A DNA stretch of 15,995 bases from DASRVA01 sp050732935 (GTDB lineage: Bacteria; Gemmatimonadota; Gemmatimonadetes; JACCXV01; JAHWKZ01). The DNA lies in assembly GCA_050732935.1 (NCBI GenBank), contig JBOHRW010000188.1, positions 1 to 15,995 of the forward strand, read 5' to 3'. This document shows, in pieces, positions 14,654-15,995 of the stretch. How positions within the stretch are numbered: position 1 is the stretch's first letter; every line of letters begins with the position of its first letter. The translations under genes were made by a program, and so were the position numbers. Under the pieces are notes generated by a model. It did not search any database. It was not told the DNA's origin and saw only the letters and a program-made list of their open reading frames with translations.

Positions 14654-15995
14654 ATGAATCCCGAGACCGTTCCCGCAGGAATCCACCGTCGCGTCGCGGC
14701 TCTTCGCAAGAAGATCCGCGAGCACGACCGGCGCTACTACGAGGAGGACGCACCGGTCGTCAGCGACGCCGAGTACGACGCGCTCCTCCGCGAGCTCCAG
14801 GCGCTCGAGGCGGAGCACCCGTCCCTCGCCGCGCCCGACTCGCCCACCGTGCGCGTGGGCGGCGCCCCGAGCGAGCGGTTCCCCAAGGCACCCCACGTCC
14901 AGCCCATGCTCTCGCTCGAGAACGCGCTCGACGACGAGGAGCTCCGCGAATGGGTGGGACGGGTCGAGCGTGGCGTCGAGGACCCCGACCCGCTCGCCTA
15001 CGTGGCCGAGCTCAAGATCGATGGCGCGTCGATCTCTCTCACCTACGAGGCCGGCGTCCTGGTCCGGGGAGCGACCCGCGGGGACGGCTACGTCGGCGAG
15101 GACGTCACCGCGAACCTGCGGACGATCCGCGAAGTGCCGCTGCGCCTGGGCGGCAAGGGTCACGCCGGCCGGGTCACGGTGCGGGGCGAGATCTACATGA
15201 CGAGGAGCGGTTTCGAGCGGCTGAACGCCGCACGCGCCAGGGCCGGCGAGCCGACCTTCGCCAATCCGAGGAACGCCGCCGCCGGCGCCCTCCGTCAGCT
15301 CGACCCCTGGGTCACGGCTTCCCGCCCGCTCCGCGTCTACACTTACACGATCCTCGGCGCGCCGGACCTCCGGACCCAGTCGGAGACGCTCGAGCGGCTG
15401 GCCGAGTGGGGGCTCCCGATCAATCCCGAGTGGCGGCGCCTGGAGGATCTAGAGGGGGTCCTCGCGTTCTGGGAGCGGTGGGAGCCGGCCCGCGAGAAGC
15501 TCGACTACGAGATCGACGGCGTGGTCGTGAAGGTCGACCTCCTGGACCAGCAGGCCGAGCTCGGGACGACCTCCAAGCACCCCCGATGGGCGGTGGCGTA
15601 CAAGTTCCCGGCTCAGGAGGCTACCACGGTCGTGAAGGGCCTCTTGATCACGGTCGGCCGGACCGGAAAGCTCACGCCGACCGCGGTCCTGGAGCCGGTC
15701 GAGGTGGGGGGGACGACGGTCCAGATGGCGGGTCTCCACAACGCCGACGAGCTGGCCCGGAAGGACGTCCGGAAAGGGGACACCGTGGTCGTGGCGCGGG
15801 GCGGCGACGTGATCCCGCAGGTCGTCCGGGTCGTCAAGGAGAAGCGGCCTCGCGGCGCGCCGCGCTTCAAGTGGCCCAACAAGTGCCCGGAGTGCGGGAC
15901 GAAGGTGGTCCGCGTGGAGGGCGAGGTCGACCACCGCTGCCCCAACCCTTCCTGCCCGGCTCAGCTCAGGGAGCGGATCCTTCACTGGGGGAGCC
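14654..15995 (+). CDS. ligA: NAD-dependent DNA ligase (3' truncated by window edge)
   Basis: The frame from ATG 14654 stays open to the window end (447 codons; full LigA is about 670-700). LigA seals nicks during replication and repair using NAD+. The Ia region is present (HDRRYYEEDAPVVSDAEYD). The adenylated Lys is K121 in ELKIDG, followed by TRGDGYVGEDVT and RGEIYM. FANPRNAAAGALRQLD and DYEIDGVVVKV give the rest of the nucleotidyltransferase domain. The OB-fold region has TVGRTGKLTPTA and GDTVVVARGGDVIPQV. A four-cysteine zinc finger has C411, C414, C429 and C434. The HhH and BRCT domains lie beyond the edge. ATG 14654 fits the family start, with region Ia beginning about 25 residues in; no Shine-Dalgarno is seen. 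Downstream genes are unknown. Confidence 0.96.
   Translation, partial: MNPETVPAGIHRRVAALRKKIREHDRRYYEEDAPVVSDAEYDALLRELQALEAEHPSLAAPDSPTVRVGGAPSERFPKAPHVQPMLSLENALDDEELREWVGRVERGVEDPDPLAYVAELKIDGASISLTYEAGVLVRGATRGDGYVGEDVTANLRTIREVPLRLGGKGHAGRVTVRGEIYMTRSGFERLNAARARAGEPTFANPRNAAAGALRQLDPWVTASRPLRVYTYTILGAPDLRTQSETLERLAEWGLPINPEWRRLEDLEGVLAFWERWEPAREKLDYEIDGVVVKVDLLDQQAELGTTSKHPRWAVAYKFPAQEATTVVKGLLITVGRTGKLTPTAVLEPVEVGGTTVQMAGLHNADELARKDVRKGDTVVVARGGDVIPQVVRVVKEKRPRGAPRFKWPNKCPECGTKVVRVEGEVDHRCPNPSCPAQLRERILHWGS

Overview
The window is strongly GC-rich and almost every gene lies on the + strand, packed tightly with stop/start overlaps (GTGA, ATGA, CTGA, TGATG). An LPS heptosyltransferase-type glycosyltransferase and two lipoproteins with lipobox-like signals point to a diderm bacterium. 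The mixture (PD40 propeller lipoprotein, TPR-kinase remnant, zf-HC2 anti-sigma factor, GCS2-type ligase, sigma70-like promoters placed right at start codons) would suit a GC-rich candidate phylum or Gemmatimonadota/Eisenbacteria-like lineage. That placement is an impression, not a demonstrated assignment.

Layout. 2-205 is the end of an unidentified gene. 241-1149 is a PD40/TolB-like beta-propeller lipoprotein. 1187-1791 holds two broken gene remnants pointing away from each other: the C-terminal end of a TPR protein on the minus strand and the C-terminal end of a CPA2-type cation/proton antiporter on the plus strand. 1839-4723 is lepA (elongation factor 4), overlapped by a GT9 heptosyltransferase-like gene. 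4808-9068 is a metabolic cluster: a ROK sugar kinase, a PfkB kinase, a Cys/Met-metabolism PLP enzyme and a glycerate 2-kinase. 9176-11576 is a probable operon of a c-type cytochrome lipoprotein, an ABC ATPase and an FtsX-like permease. 11586-13853 holds two genes in the same reading frame, separated by one TAG: a protein resembling the C-terminal specificity (TaqI_C-like) part of a type IIG restriction-modification enzyme but lacking a methyltransferase domain, then a YbdK/GCS2-type carboxylate-amine ligase. 13891-14598 is a zinc-finger anti-sigma factor behind an ECF-like promoter. ligA (NAD-dependent DNA ligase) starts at 14654 and runs off the end.

How they work together. Translation (lepA), envelope (GT9, lipoproteins, LolD/MacB-like exporter) and DNA ligation are housekeeping functions. 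The kinase/PLP cluster is probably one transcription unit for sugar or organic-acid phosphorylation, but its substrates cannot be read from sequence. The observations most worth a second look are the stand-alone specificity-domain-like protein fused in frame, apart from one stop, to a GCS2 ligase; a probable CTG start for the ABC ATPase; leaderless promoters at lepA and the anti-sigma gene; a 17-bp tandem duplication at a stop/start overlap; and the double-remnant breakpoint near 1587. No complete mobile element, CRISPR array, tRNA or rRNA was recognised.
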